NCBI GenBank assembly: GCA_037951165.1
Contig: JBBDHG010000166.1
Span: 1,569,501-1,633,500 of the forward strand
From: Lophius americanus
Lineage: Eukaryota; Chordata; Actinopteri; Lophiiformes; Lophiidae
Direction: 5' to 3'
DNA length: 64,000 nucleotides
The first letter of the stretch is position 1; each line of letters starts with the position of its first letter. The position numbers and the translations under genes are program-made. The notes under the pieces are model-generated. The model ran no database searches and had not been told where the DNA came from. It worked only from the letters and a program-made list of their open reading frames with translations. Below are positions 50,346 to 62,054 of this stretch, piece by piece.

Positions 50346-51849
50346 CTTTATTTGAGAAGTTCAATAAAGACAATTCCATGTACAACGCAGAGGATTGGTC
50401 CCCTCAACCTCTTTGGTCTCCCCTGAGCCGTTTTAAGTCTCTTTAAATATCGCCGTGGCACATAATATTTCATGTAAGGTTCAGAGTGTGATAACATCAA
50501 TAATATTCCTTAAAAATGCACAATAGTTCTGGCATGGAGCTGCGATGAGAGCAGATCATTAGAGAGTGTCATTATCACCCAAGTGAGCGCTACGTAGCTT
50601 TAAAGCCTCTTACAAATGGACCATCAGATAAAGTGGGAGACATCAAATGGGACTGACATGGTTCCTTTGAACTGAACGATGAAAGGTCTTAGAGGAGTCA
50701 CATTTTTCTTTGATGGATTATGCAGTGATATTTATAGATGAGAGAGTTGATCATGGACATTTAAGCATGCACAGGATCCGCACAGCTTAAACACTTTGCA
50801 CCTTAGCAAGTCCACAGATATCAGAGGGCTGCATGCGGTTCTTATATATTGTGTCATAAAATAAGTAATTTAATGAACTTCGAATCAGAAACGCTCTAAA
50901 ATTGGGGAATAAAGTTTTTGGTAGCATTCTCCTATTCACCGTTGTAACTTTCACTAACAAGTACACTTCTTGCATGGTCTGCGTTACATGAGCCCAATTT
51001 TTCATAAAACAACGACCCCATATGGAATAATACAGATGTGCTGTAAAATAAAATCTGTATTTTCCAAGGAGTAGTTCAACAGAAATATTACTTTGCAGGA
51101 AATGGTGTCTTATTTATCTACCAGGTTTTATTTTTATTTTTTTTTCCAGAAATATGAAATAACTGTAAATCATGGGCAGTTTGCCATAGTCCTCAACGTC
51201 ATCCACTCCAGACGTTCTGTCTGTCGGATTCCTGTGAGGAAACGACTCATCAAGACAACACTCCTGCAAAACGTCTCTCTGGATAATAACATCAAAGAAG
51301 TTGAAAACAATCTTTTTTTTGGCTATTTTCAAAAATGCCTCCCGGTTACCTTATTCTTCGCTCCAATTCTATCATTGCTGCTCAACTGAGTGCAATGATA
51401 GAATGATAGGGTCCAATCAACTTAGTTCTCCAGTACTTAAACCAGGTTTCATCATTCGCTCTTCATCAGGTAGTCAGCTGACTCACATTGGTTTGCTTGT
51501 TTTGTTTATGCTAGTTTTTATGTCTTTGTGAAACCTTTCCCCCTCGTGATGTTTGTTGTGCTTTTGGGTCCATAGTTTGGCATACATAAGATGGAATCTT
51601 TTAAATTCACTTGTTCTGGGACTCGTACCCGGTTGAACCAGGTTTTCTCGACATCTTGATGTCGCTGCTCTTCAATCCGCCAAAGCCAGCCGCCAACTTG
51701 ATCACCTCGTCTCGTGTGCATCATGTCCATGTTCCGCGTCGCTACCTTTTCTAACGCAATGTAGTTTGGTTGTTTCACCAGCAGTCATATACGTTTACCT
51801 CTGACGGGGTTAAGATGGAGGGCTTAACGAAAATAAAATCAACCCTTTA
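50346..51849. other. Intergenic sequence, no gene seen
   Basis: No recognised gene or element. The frame 51518-51778 on the minus strand has no family resemblance that I can name. Confidence 0.4.
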
Positions 51850-52015
51850 ATGTCCTGCTCTACTGTTTGGTTGAGCACATGTTGAGTCACTAAAGTTTAT
51901 TCACAAATATGAGGAACTTGGTTGGACTAGTTTATAATACGACCCAGTGGCAGCAATTATACTAAAGACTAAGGGGCCAAAGAAGGAGCCTTGGCCGGAG
52001 GGGCCATCAAGGGGG
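51850..52015 (+). repeat. Dispersed repeat, copy B (partner at 35332)
   Basis: Starts AATGTCCTGCTCTACTGTTT and GGTTGAGCACATGTTGAGTC, then GTTTATAATACGACCCAG, TGGCAGCA and a GGGGCCAAAGAAGGAGCCTT stretch, matching 35332-35500 block by block. Confidence 0.7.
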
Positions 52016-52739
52016 AGGCATTAACCATGGCTATTGAGATAGTCGTTTTTTAATAAGTAGGATTCTTTATCTTCATATTAAAGCATGTGAGGACTTATTT
52101 AATAGAATTATATAACTTGAGACATCCAAAACAAGTTTAATAAGGGAAAAATAGTTTTCATTTAAAAATGCTTTGCCAAAAAAGTTGCGATAATCTCATT
52201 AATAGTGACTGTTTTCCACAAAAAAAAATAAAATCCATCATGAAATCATTTTTGAAATAAAATAAAATGTTAAAAACATTCTTGACCTTACTATTTGTCA
52301 TTTTATGGTAAATTTTCGGTGTTAAAGATATCTATATAAATATAATATAAATATGCAAAGAAAAAAAATTTCCACGGCTTTTTTTATGTTCTTACGATGT
52401 TTTTTTTTTGTTTTTTTTTTACATTAAGGGGTTTAAGGATGAGCTAGCGGCCAGAGACAAGACTCCACCCACACAGAAACATTTAAGATAGATAACATAT
52501 ATACATTATACTATACTACACTATACCTAAACTGTACTTCTTACCCTTTCAGCTTCTGTCTTCTAACTGTACACTAACTCTTTTACTCTTCACTTCACTA
52601 CTCATCACTTTTGTGCACGAAGGCATGTATATGTGTGAGTATTTGCACTTGTGTACATGTATGGTGCGTGTACGTTTGCCTAAACATTATTACATCATTG
52701 CACATCCAATTGTGCCTTCTTCTGTCACATGACTATTCT
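52016..52739. other. Intergenic AT-rich sequence
   Basis: Long T and A runs near 52215, 52370 and 52410. The part from about 52490 may belong to an older LINE 3' tail, because TTTGCACTTG and CATTGCACATCC recur. Confidence 0.35.
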
Positions 52740-53165
52740 GTCTATAGTCGTAGAAGATGAACATAGAACACTCTGTGCTCCCATCTGGAAGACGCTTTAC
52801 AACTCTAAGGACTCGCAATTCTAGACTTAAGAACAGCTTCTACCCAAGAGCCATCAGAGAACAGAACAAACATACCCCCCCCTTCTCCTGCCCCCGCCAC
52901 AGCAACCTCATTATCCTTATCATATTCCACATGGACCGTCTCACCTAATAACATAATGTGCAATAACTCTTACCTTATTACCTCATATGATGTACTTTAC
53001 TAAGCTGCTATGTGTATTGCATCAATCCCCTTTTTTTAATGCTGTTTTCATTATCTATTAAGAATGTGTAAGCGTACGTGCGCATGGCTGTGTAATCATA
53101 ATGTCTTTTTAGCACCACAAAAGCAATTTCCATTGTATAGTGACAATAAAACTATTCAACTCTAT
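52740..53165 (+). mobile_element. LINE 3' end (C-terminal SGRR motif and UTR)
   Basis: The frame from 52757 reads LPSGRRFTTLRTRNSRLKNS and FYPRAIREQN. This is the C-terminal signature of several fish LINE proteins (LPSGRRYR...RLKNSFIPRAI). After the stop at 52946 comes a UTR of about 200 bp that ends in AATTTCCATTGTATAGTGAC and AATAAAACTATTCAACTCTAT-like text, the usual polyadenylation-like 3' end. Confidence 0.75.
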
Positions 53166-53342
53166 GTCTCTCTTTCCTTTTTTTCCTTCTTTATTCATGC
53201 TTACGTTTTTATGACTTCATGCTTTGCAACAATATACCAGGTCAAATTCCTCGCAAGTGTGACTTACTTTGACAATAAACCGTTTTATGGGGCCTAACCG
53301 ATCCAGTTTCGAAATCAATTTTGTGTTCCGTGAATGAATTTA

Positions 53343-53435
53343 GCACAGTTTTTACGCCAGATGCCCTTCCTTACCATTTATCCGGGCTTGGGACCGGTAT
53401 TAGAGTTAACCTGGCTTGTGACCCTTTTATACATA
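53343..53435 (+). repeat. Fragment of a common teleost repeat
   Basis: TTTTTACGCCAGATGCCCTT, then CCTTACCATTTATCCGGGCT and TGGGACCGG. I recognise this word order from many fish genomes (ACGCCGGATGCCCTTCCTGAC..., TTATCCGGGCTTGGGACCGGC). Confidence 0.65.
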
Positions 53436-53499
53436 CATATAAATGTAAAGTCCAACTACCAAACAACTAAACTCAATGTTGGGCTTGTTTCTCTTGTTT

Positions 53500-53780
53500 T
53501 TTGACCACTTCAGATTCACCCGGACTTGCTGCCCTGGCTCTAGAAATGTAAAACCTGATGCTCTGTCGGAAAAACTTCCTTCTGTGGAGAGATCTTTACT
53601 ACAGATACCACCCGTCCCTTCCTCATGTGATGTGGATAACTGTTACCTGATACACAGAGGCCAACATCAGCCAGGTTTAAGGCCCTACTAGAGCCCAAAT
53701 AACAGTCATCCTAATCCCCTATTTGTTCCTGACTCTATGCATTCTCAGATTCTTCAATGTGAGCACAAAACTCGTTGTGC
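53500..53780 (+). mobile_element. Ty3/gypsy retrotransposon pol fragment (RNase H-integrase junction)
   Basis: The frame from 53476 includes FRFTRTCCPGSRNVKPDALS. This is the end of the RNase H region in fish Ty3/gypsy elements (FxxxYRPGSRNxKxDALSR), with Tyr-Arg changed to Cys-Cys. Further on, after a stop, another frame near 53716-53765 reads LFVPDSMHSQILQCEH, matching the start of the integrase zinc-binding (H2C2) region. No LTRs or other pol domains are present nearby. It is a short dead remnant. Confidence 0.75.
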
Positions 53781-56700
53781 ATATCAACCTTGTATTGGTT
53801 GAACCCTCTCGCTCTTAAACCTCTGCATGTTCGGTTGACGCCGGGAGCAGTGACGTAACCTTCCACCGAATGTGATGACTTGAAACGCTCTGCCAGTTTT
53901 GGTTTGGTGTTGATGGACAAATAAAAACCGAAGTGTTTTCTCCAAAATCATCTCTTTGCGTGCCTAAAACAATGCAAACCTGGAATGTAACATCTTAGTA
54001 GTCCTTCATCATATGTAGAGATGACTCTCTTTGGCTGAGTTTCCATGGAGGAAGAGGAGGGAGCGGATTTCGGGGCATGTTGATCGGAGACGAGGAGGTA
54101 AAAAAAAGCGGACCGGCACAATATTAAACAGGTGGTGTTAATGTTATGGCTAATTAGTGGTACATGTGTTTGTGTAATCACTGATGAATGGTTGACAGTG
54201 TGTGCTAACAATTTGTTTTAGTGGCGTATGTTTTTATAGACTGTGTGTCACCATGTGTCGGACAGGCAGTGTTTATGTTGAACCTGAGGCTCCATGTAAA
54301 ATCATCCGGGCTGCGCTCCGCTTAAATAAGGACATGCTTTACTTTGCCCAGAGAGTGACATCACTTTTGAATTGAAGCCAAGTTTGAGCAGGTCCAACTT
54401 TGGAAATGTATTCCTGCCATTCCCTGAGGGAGGTTGAATACAAAAGGGCCCCGTGAAGAAAATTAACATTTTTCACAGTTCATTGAGCTCATTTAAATTA
54501 ATCAGAAGATGCAATTGACTCATATTCATTCTGTACGGCAAAGCCGACGCCAGGCACTCCTTAGGCGCTACTGTATTAGCAGGGTCCTGAAAAACCCGAA
54601 AGGAGCCTGAAACGATTTAGAGTGTTAAAAGTCAGGGTTCAAACCCAAGTTTGTTCTAAACACGCCGTCGATAATAGCTATTACATTTTAAATTCCATTG
54701 TTTTGTTTTGTTTTTGCATTTGTCTTCATGTGAACTTGTGGTTCATGCCAAGATTACTTGCTGTTTGATCTTGCAACAGATATATTTATTTTTTGTGTTA
54801 GTGTGTGCTTAGACTAGCCTATTACCCCTTAGTTGGAACTAATACCTGTGTCCCATCAACAAGGGCGTGATACACTTATGTGAAAAATAAAGACAAAACA
54901 AAAGAAACAATGATGAAAAAACAGGAAGTAACATTAGCGAGCAGTGAAGTGGTTTGTGTTCCATGCACCCCAGCCGGCCCGGAGCCTAAAGAGTCCCCAG
55001 AAAGAGAACACAGAGAGTAGATGTTGACCCCAAACGCTGGATCAACAGCCACTGGTCGCCCCAATCATCATGAAGATTGGTTCTGAGTAGATGCTGCTGT
55101 GTTGGGTCGGGATCATGCAGCACAATGTCAGACAGTTCGGTCAGCAACCCCAGCACCACTAACACCCGGTTTACAGAGCCCAGAGAACCACAGTGTCCCG
55201 AGTGCAACGAAGAGGAAGCATTTTCTTGGTGTTAAGGCTCATGGTTCAAACCCAGGTCTGTTAAGCCGGGCGTACGCTTTACAATTAGCGCCCGATTCAA
55301 ACTTGCTACTGATTCGTTTGTCTTGCCGTGTACTGGGGGTCACGACGGCCGATTAACAGCTTCAGCACAACCGTAGGATGATCAGATAGATCTCTGTCGT
55401 GTCAGACAATAATCCAGACAGCTCGTTTCTCTATTGTTAGCATGTTGCTATCTAACTTTCTCTGCCTCAGAGCTTTCAAATAAAACTTTATTGACAATTG
55501 TAAATAGCGACAACGGGCTGCAGGAGCCGGACGGGTTGCACAATGTGAGCACACATGTTTGATTTGTACAGTGTGAGTTAATATCAAACAGTCACGACTC
55601 TAAAGTCATGGAGTTTAATCCCAGCTTTAGGGAATTCTAAAAAACATCAGTCACGTTCTGAAGCCGCCATGATACTTACTTCATAGTAAATTCCACATTC
55701 TGTATGTACTTCGTCTTACATTGGGCGTTTTGCTTTTGCATGGACCATTTAAATGTCACACGAATGACTAAACGGAGCCCGTACTGAGATTCTGCATTAG
55801 CACGCCACGTTTTCCTCGACAGCAACATTAGAGTTCGTCAGTATACATTAGACAAGTAAAATATAAATAAAAACGTGTTTGTTATCGATGGTTCTTGTAC
55901 GGTTCCATCCCCGAGGAAGGGCATGAGACAGAGAGGGAACATTTTTTGATTGATTCTGCAAATGATCTCCAGTAATCTAACGCTGTATAAAAACAATCCA
56001 AAAAGAAGCAGCTGGTTTAATTATCTACAAGGTTTATGTCAACATTTGATTTACAGCGTATTTGGGGTGTTTTCTTTTTTGGTTTTTTTTTGCATCGTCT
56101 CAGAATATTGCCACCAAACGAAATCCGGGGAAAAGTTATTTCCCTCAGAGAACCATTTATTTAGTCAAGGCCGGAGTAGTTTAGCAGGATGGCTTTCATT
56201 TCACGGTTCATACTCTCAATATGATTAATAAGTAAAACGCGGTTGAAGGGAGAGAAAAAGCCGTCATTCAATCCTATCTTCCCTGGAATGCTAGGGGGGT
56301 GGAATATCCTACAGTATTAGCAGCTGTTGCCAATCACGGCACAGGAAATCAGAGTATTTAAATGTGTCGGACTTTTTCCACGGAGGCTTAGAAATAGAGG
56401 AAATATAATAGTATAGACTGTAGAATGAACGCCGCTATTAGATTATACTGTATGGAACATAAATATTGAATCAACTCAATGTGTGATAATTATTCATTGA
56501 GTTCCTTATAGGTCACTTACTCCTGTGAGAACTGCAGTACTAAGGACAAGCTGTCCTTTTCCTCTTTGACCTTGTGAGGCGCGAGGCTAGAGGTCGCCCG
56601 CAGGTTTACGTGGCAAATTCCCGCCATGACCGATAATGTCAGGTTTACAAACGAGTGCAGAGCAAGATAAATAAATAATTTCTCAGAGATTTTGGAAACG

Positions 56701-57140
56701 TGGCGGATGTGTGGCATTCCGTGAATCAGTACTGTAAGCTTGGCCGCGGCGTGAGTGTGTAGAACGGTGTGTAGAATAGTGTGTGTAGTGTTGTGGAGCT
56801 GAAAGAAAATCAAAGCCAGGGTTTGGAGAGAGCGCCAAGGTGCATTCTTAGTCTCTTCGGATTCTCTTCCCACATGGAACAGGTGAGGCGTGCTTTCAGT
56901 CTCGGAACACAGAACCCATGCGCTTCCACTAACTGATGACCTGAATTTCAGAGCAGAAAAAAAGAACATACACACACGTGCATACACCAACGCACACACA
57001 CATCTATGCCCATTCATATAGAACGGGACAGAGCTTCTCTCTCTCTCTTTCTCCCTCTCTATCCTGCTCTACACAAAAATCCCTCATTAATGCAGGTTAC
57101 CAAGAATTCTTCCTTCTCTTTCATCCCGCAGTGTCTCATG
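53781..57140. other. Intergenic sequence, no gene seen
   Basis: No firm gene or element. Around 54950-55260 GC is higher, and the text recalls an old interspersed repeat without a match that I can name. Confidence 0.4.
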
Positions 57141-57231
57141 GATCATGGCTGGACCCGCTGCTGATCATGGCTGGACCCGCTGCCGATCATGGCTGGACCC
57201 ACTGCTGATCATGGCTGGACCCGCTGCTGAG
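57141..57231 (+). repeat. 22-bp minisatellite, four copies
   Basis: The unit GATCATGGCTGGACCCGCTG plus CT starts at 57141, 57163, 57185 and 57207, a perfect 22-bp period with one or two changes per copy. Confidence 0.95.
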
Positions 57232-57289
57232 GACCCGGTTTTTCCCACTGATTATTATTAATATTATGCCACCGAAACGTCAGGGATTT

Positions 57290-58320
57290 TCTGGATTCAC
57301 CTCTGCAGCTGATCCTTCATGTTAACGCGATAACTCAAAAGATATTAAATGGATCATGTTAAAATGTGATACCAACGTAGACCTCAGTAAGAGGAAGAAC
57401 TGGAGTGATTTGGGGAATTTTTTTATGTTTTTTTCCAACACTAGGGCGAGCTTTATCCCCAAAGTTGTCAGGCCATAAATTCTCTACCGTTTGTCGGATT
57501 CAGAACGAATTTGGTGCACATGAAACGACATGAGGAGATATTTATTGTATTGATCATATTTACTCAAATAGTTCTAAAAGTTCTAATAGAGTTTCTTTTT
57601 TTTTATGTAAAAAATTTTTTTTTTGGCATTAACTTCACATTTAATCATATCGCGGAAAAGTCGGTTATATTATGGAATCGTCATCACCGCCGCAGCAGAT
57701 CCTTCGTGTTATATCGATTACTCAAAAACTATTAAATGATTCAAGTTTAGATTTGATAACCACATAGACCTTAATACAAGGAAGAACTGGAGTGATTTTT
57801 GGTAAGTTTGGTTGTGTGTTTCTGGCACTAGGGGGAGCTTTATCTCCAAAATTTTCAGGCCATAAATTCTCAACCGTATGTCAGATTAGGTTCATAATTA
57901 AGATAGACTCCAAGCTAGACTCAAGGAGCTCTATCATTAAATCATCATTTGTTTCACTTTAATAGTTCCTATTTTACCCATAAGGTGGCGCTTTTCATGA
58001 AAAACACAGTTTTCAGACATTACTTCCTAATCCTTGGTCCCATTTAGTCCAAATTTGGTGCACATGATTTAACTCGAGGAGATCTATCATGGATATATCA
58101 TATTTTACTATAAAAGCTCTTATTTTACTTGCTAGGTGGATTTTGGGAAAGGTAGGTTGTATATTTATGACACTAGGTGGGAACTCTATCACCAAAAGTT
58201 TTCCGGACGTAATTTTTCAACAGTTGGTTCGATTGAGTCCAAATTTTGGTGCATATGAATCAAATCATGGAGATCTATCATGTATGTCTCATATTTTAGC
58301 CATATTCTAATCTAGTAGTT
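57290..58320 (+). repeat. Tandem array of the CACTAGGGGG-type repeat (about 2.7 units)
   Basis: The same ordered blocks recur: ACTCAAAA.ATATTAAATG, then GAGGAAGAACTGGAGTGATT, then a CACTAGGG core, then CAGGCCATAAATTCTC, then a CAAATTTGGTGCACATGA block, then GAGGAGAT.TAT. Cores lie at 57438-57454 (ACACTAGGGCGAGCTTT), 57824-57841 (GGCACTAGGGGGAGCTTT) and 58169-58186 (GACACTAGGTGGGAACTC), so the units measure about 388 and 342 bp. A second core type (AAGGTGGCGCT) is at 57982-57992. All units are in the same direction. Confidence 0.85.
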
Positions 58321-59334
58321 GATAATGTAATCAATTGAGGGAAATTATTTATTCATTTACGAATTTACTGGTGAATTAATTTCACATTTAATTTGAGGAG
58401 TTCTATGAGGGGGATTTAGGACTCTCAGGGGATTTACAATTGCTGTCGGGGACAACAGCTTGGGACTAGTTATGATTAATGAACGTTTATCTTTTTGCAA
58501 TTGATTTATTGAAAAAAATATCTGGAATGTATAAAGACTTAAATTGGGAGTTTTAAGAACACCGCCAGCATCAAAATTAAGACGTCATCCCTCATTGCCT
58601 GAAGTCTGGCAGGGGAATTAATTTCACAACAAAAGAATAATACAGCAACAGATGCAACTTTTTTTTTCTCATTTAATCGAAAAAAGGCTCCATCATCCGT
58701 CTTAAATTCCTCATTTTCCGTTACGCAACGGCGCAAAACGTTTGCCGGTATCTAAAAATTCAAGTTTGGTTCTTCTTGAACTTCTGCACAGCTTACATGA
58801 TTATCCTGAATTTCTTACCATGTTGCACCTCCGGCAAAGCTATTCTTTATCGGCAGGAAGAGTTCAGCTGGAATCGCCCATGTACGTATAAAGTACGGTA
58901 ATGTGGGCATGATAAATGCGGAGTGTGTGTACGCAGCGCACTCACCGTATAATCACTGTCTGCCGTGACTCATGCAGCCGTTGGCAGATGATACAATATC
59001 CATCTGACTTCTGAGAGGCTCGTCGGTGTGATCCTCCGCTTTGTCATTCTAACCGGTTACGATTGGATGCCGTTTTGATTAAGTAAGCTTTTGAGTCCCA
59101 CTGGTGATATTAGCTTCAATTTCCATTTTTCCTGTACGTAGTCAAACACTGAGGATGGATTGCGGTGAGTTGTTTTGAATTTGATTCTCCCATGATTCGT
59201 CTCCTTCACGGTGCTCTACAAAGTTTGGAGTATATTGTATAAACCTCCCACACTCGGAGTACGCGGCGGACTGATGAATGTTGGCGTTATACTGGTGACT
59301 AAGTTAGAATATAGTAACCTAAATAGTGTGGGTG

Positions 59335-59337
<3 letters not shown>
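58321..59337. other. Intergenic sequence, no gene seen
   Basis: No recognised gene or element. Confidence 0.4.

Positions 59338-59369
<32 letters not shown>
59338..59369 (+). repeat. (GA)n microsatellite
   Basis: About 16 GA units. Confidence 0.95.
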
Positions 59370-59372
<3 letters not shown>

Positions 59373-60217
59373 TACTGTATAGCTAAATACAAATGGTGCA
59401 TTCAGGGAGTTGGTGCAAATGTCAGCAGGCCTCCCAGCACCTCCTTAGCTGTCTAACTGGAAATGGCACCGGGACGCTGCTGACCATATGGCTCTTGTAA
59501 TTAATCGTGCCATTAATTTTTGGCTCACCCTCAAGGTCTGCAGAGTCGCTTATGCAATATCAGACCCCCCTTAACAAACGCTTCCCCGAGCCTCACATAA
59601 TGAACGCTGGAACGCAGACAGGAGGTCATGTGGTTATGACATCGCTGAGTCCTTGTTACCGTTTGGAGAAAAATATTTACATGTGATTTAGATCCGTCTA
59701 ATTATGAACGTACGTGTTCTCATCATGGCAGACAGGTAAACAGTTCTTTAAATGAGAACCAAAGGTTGCCGTGTGCATGCGGAACATTTATTTACCTCCC
59801 AATTAAAGGTACTGTAAAACTGTAAGAAGCATTTTAAACGGTAAGTCACCCAGTTTCATTATAAACATATTAAGTGATCATAAACAACAGTTTAATGCCA
59901 CACTAACTCAAAATATAATCAAAATAACAACCACAACAATGTGGAATAGAAAGTAGCGTTTATGCGCATTAACAGCGCAACCATATTAAAACTGTAAATA
60001 AGACGAACCTCTGTATTATTTAAATACTTAAAATTGCATGTTTCCTTTGCTCTTTTTTAATTCTTACTTTCACTCTCTGCTTGTCACTTTTTCTGTCGCA
60101 GCAAACCCATAAATACTCAGACTCCACCTAGTGGTGTGTTGGAGCCGCTGCGTGAAAGCGAGGCAGCACAAGTATATTTCTCAGTTCATCACCGACATCG
60201 TGGAACGACGTGGAACG
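59370..60217. other. Intergenic sequence, no gene seen
   Basis: No recognised gene or element. Confidence 0.4.
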
Positions 60218-60325
60218 GGAGGGATGGAGAGAGGGAGGGAGAGAGGGATGGAGAGAGGGAGGGAGAGAGGGAGGGATGGAGAGAGGGAGACGAGAGAGGG
60301 ATGGAGAGAGGGAGATGACAGGAGC
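60218..60325 (+). repeat. GGGATGGAGAGA-type purine minisatellite
   Basis: Irregular units of GGGA, GAGA and GGATGGAGAGAGGGA over about 105 bases. It produces false Arg/Glu/Gly-rich and Ser/Pro/Leu-rich frames on the two strands. Confidence 0.95.
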
Positions 60326-61121
60326 GAGGAGAGGGAAAGGCTGAGGAGTCACACTGGTTCAAGGAGAATTGAGACACTTTGGGGGAAAAGATTCTAACTG
60401 ATGTAGTCCTGATTCATCTATGGAAGGGTTGCGTGACGACCACGCTGGTGGACACGTCTCTGACTTCCTGCACGAGAGCGTTGAGGCGCATAACAATAAA
60501 TAAAGAGTTTACCAATAATCTCACCTCGTTGCTGACAGTATAGTTAACAGTACAACTAGTATCACTGAAGGGATTACCAACCAGCCGAGAAGGTGCTGCA
60601 TGTTCATGCGTGACATGAATGATGTCTGGGTCGACCGACTCAAGTAACGTCACATGAATCAGCAGCGGCGGCTACAAATGGGCAAAAGGAAAAACAACAG
60701 TTGTTGTGGAGTTAGGAGACTCAGACCTCCGAGGACCCGTCCTCAATTTCTGCTGGAGGCGAAATAATTGCCAGTAGCATAACACGGTTGAATCTTTCAT
60801 GAGGTTCGACCTGTGACGGCAAATTTTGGCTCAGAAGCGGGCGTGTGTGTCACCTCTGACTGAGCTCATCACATTCCCGCCTGTCGCTTCTTCTATTATG
60901 GAATAAAGTGCATTTTGCCTGCAGGCGGGAGTCAACAAGGATGGAGAGACTAATTATAGCTCACATTACACCACAGCTCACTGCAGCAGACAGGTGGAGA
61001 GAAAGGAGTCCTGTGCATCAGTATATGACATATTCTCTGCTCCTTTAATCAGTCGGGAGTTGTTTCTGGTGGTTTGGATCAATGCTACACTGGAAGAAGA
61101 AATTAAGCTTGATATTAAGAT
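60326..61121. other. Intergenic sequence, no gene seen
   Basis: No recognised gene or element. Confidence 0.4.
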
Positions 61122-62054
61122 TCATGTATTTGTTCTTCTTCTTCTTTCAGCTGTTTCCTTTAAGGGTCGCCACAGCGGATCATTTTGTTTCCATCTTGCC
61201 GTGTCCTCTGCATCTTCCTCTGTCACACAGACCAACTGTATGTCCTCTTTCACCACATCCAGAAATCGCCTCTTTTGTCTTCCCCTATGTCTCCTCCCTG
61301 AGAGCTTCATCTCCAGAACACTTCTACCAATATAACATCCATCCCTCCTCTTCACTTGTCCGAACCATCTCATTCTGGATTCTCTTACTTTGTCTCCAAG
61401 ACGTCTAACCTGGGCTGTCCCTCGGATGTTCTCCTTTCTAATCCTGTCCAAAAGAAAATCTTAACATCTTCAACTCTGCCACCTCCAGCTCTGCCTCCTG
61501 TCTTGTTGTCAGAGCCATCGTCTCTAAGCCATCCAGCGGCGCTGCTCTCACCACCATCTTGTAAACCTATCTTTTCACTCCTGCTGCTACCCTGACACAG
61601 ATAACTCCTGACACCCTTCTCCACCCACTGCACCCTGCCTGCTCTCGCTTTTTCACCTCTCTTCCACACTCCCCCTTGCTCTGAACAGTTAACCCCAAGT
61701 ACTTAAACTCCTGCATCTTCTCCACCTCTACTCTTTCATCCTCACCGTTCAACCTGCCTCCCTTTCATTCACAAACATGTATTTTGTCTCGCTACCGCCG
61801 ACCTTCATTCCTCTTCTCTCCACCGCATACCTCCACCTCCCCAGGTTTCTTCCCACCTGCTCCATGTCATCCGTGAACATCGCAGTCCATGGAGACCCCT
61901 GCCTGACCTCATCTGCCAGCATGTCCATTACCTTGGCAATCAAAAAGGGGCTTGGGGCCGATCCTTGATGCAGTCCCACCTCCACTTTAGACCCATCTGT
62001 GACTCCTCCCCGCTGACACACTGCTGTCATAATTATCCTGCAGAACTCTAACAT
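61122..62054 (-). mobile_element. RTE-like LINE, 5'-truncated, second family
   Basis: Minus strand, in order: VEVGLHQGSAPSPFLIAKVM (RT motif B, near 61935-61990); an active-site remnant FTDD at 61866-61877, normally FADD; RRGMKVGGSETKYMFVNERE; MQEFKYLGLTVQSKGECGRE; then the C-terminal blocks MDRIRKENIRGTAQVRRLGD, RMRWFGQVKRRD and GRRHRGRQKRRFLDVVKEDI. This is a fish RTE-type LINE distinct from the copy at 8625. About nine residues after the DD pair are missing and several frameshifts break it. The 3' end is CGACCCTTAAAGGAAACAGC followed by a GAAGAAGAAGAA tail at about 61134-61148, the short tandem tail usual in RTE elements. Inactive. Confidence 0.9.

Noticed and set aside
60131..60397. Arg-Glu-Gly-rich protein and its Ser-Pro-Leu-rich antisense partner
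   Set aside because: Both come from the purine minisatellite at 60218-60325.
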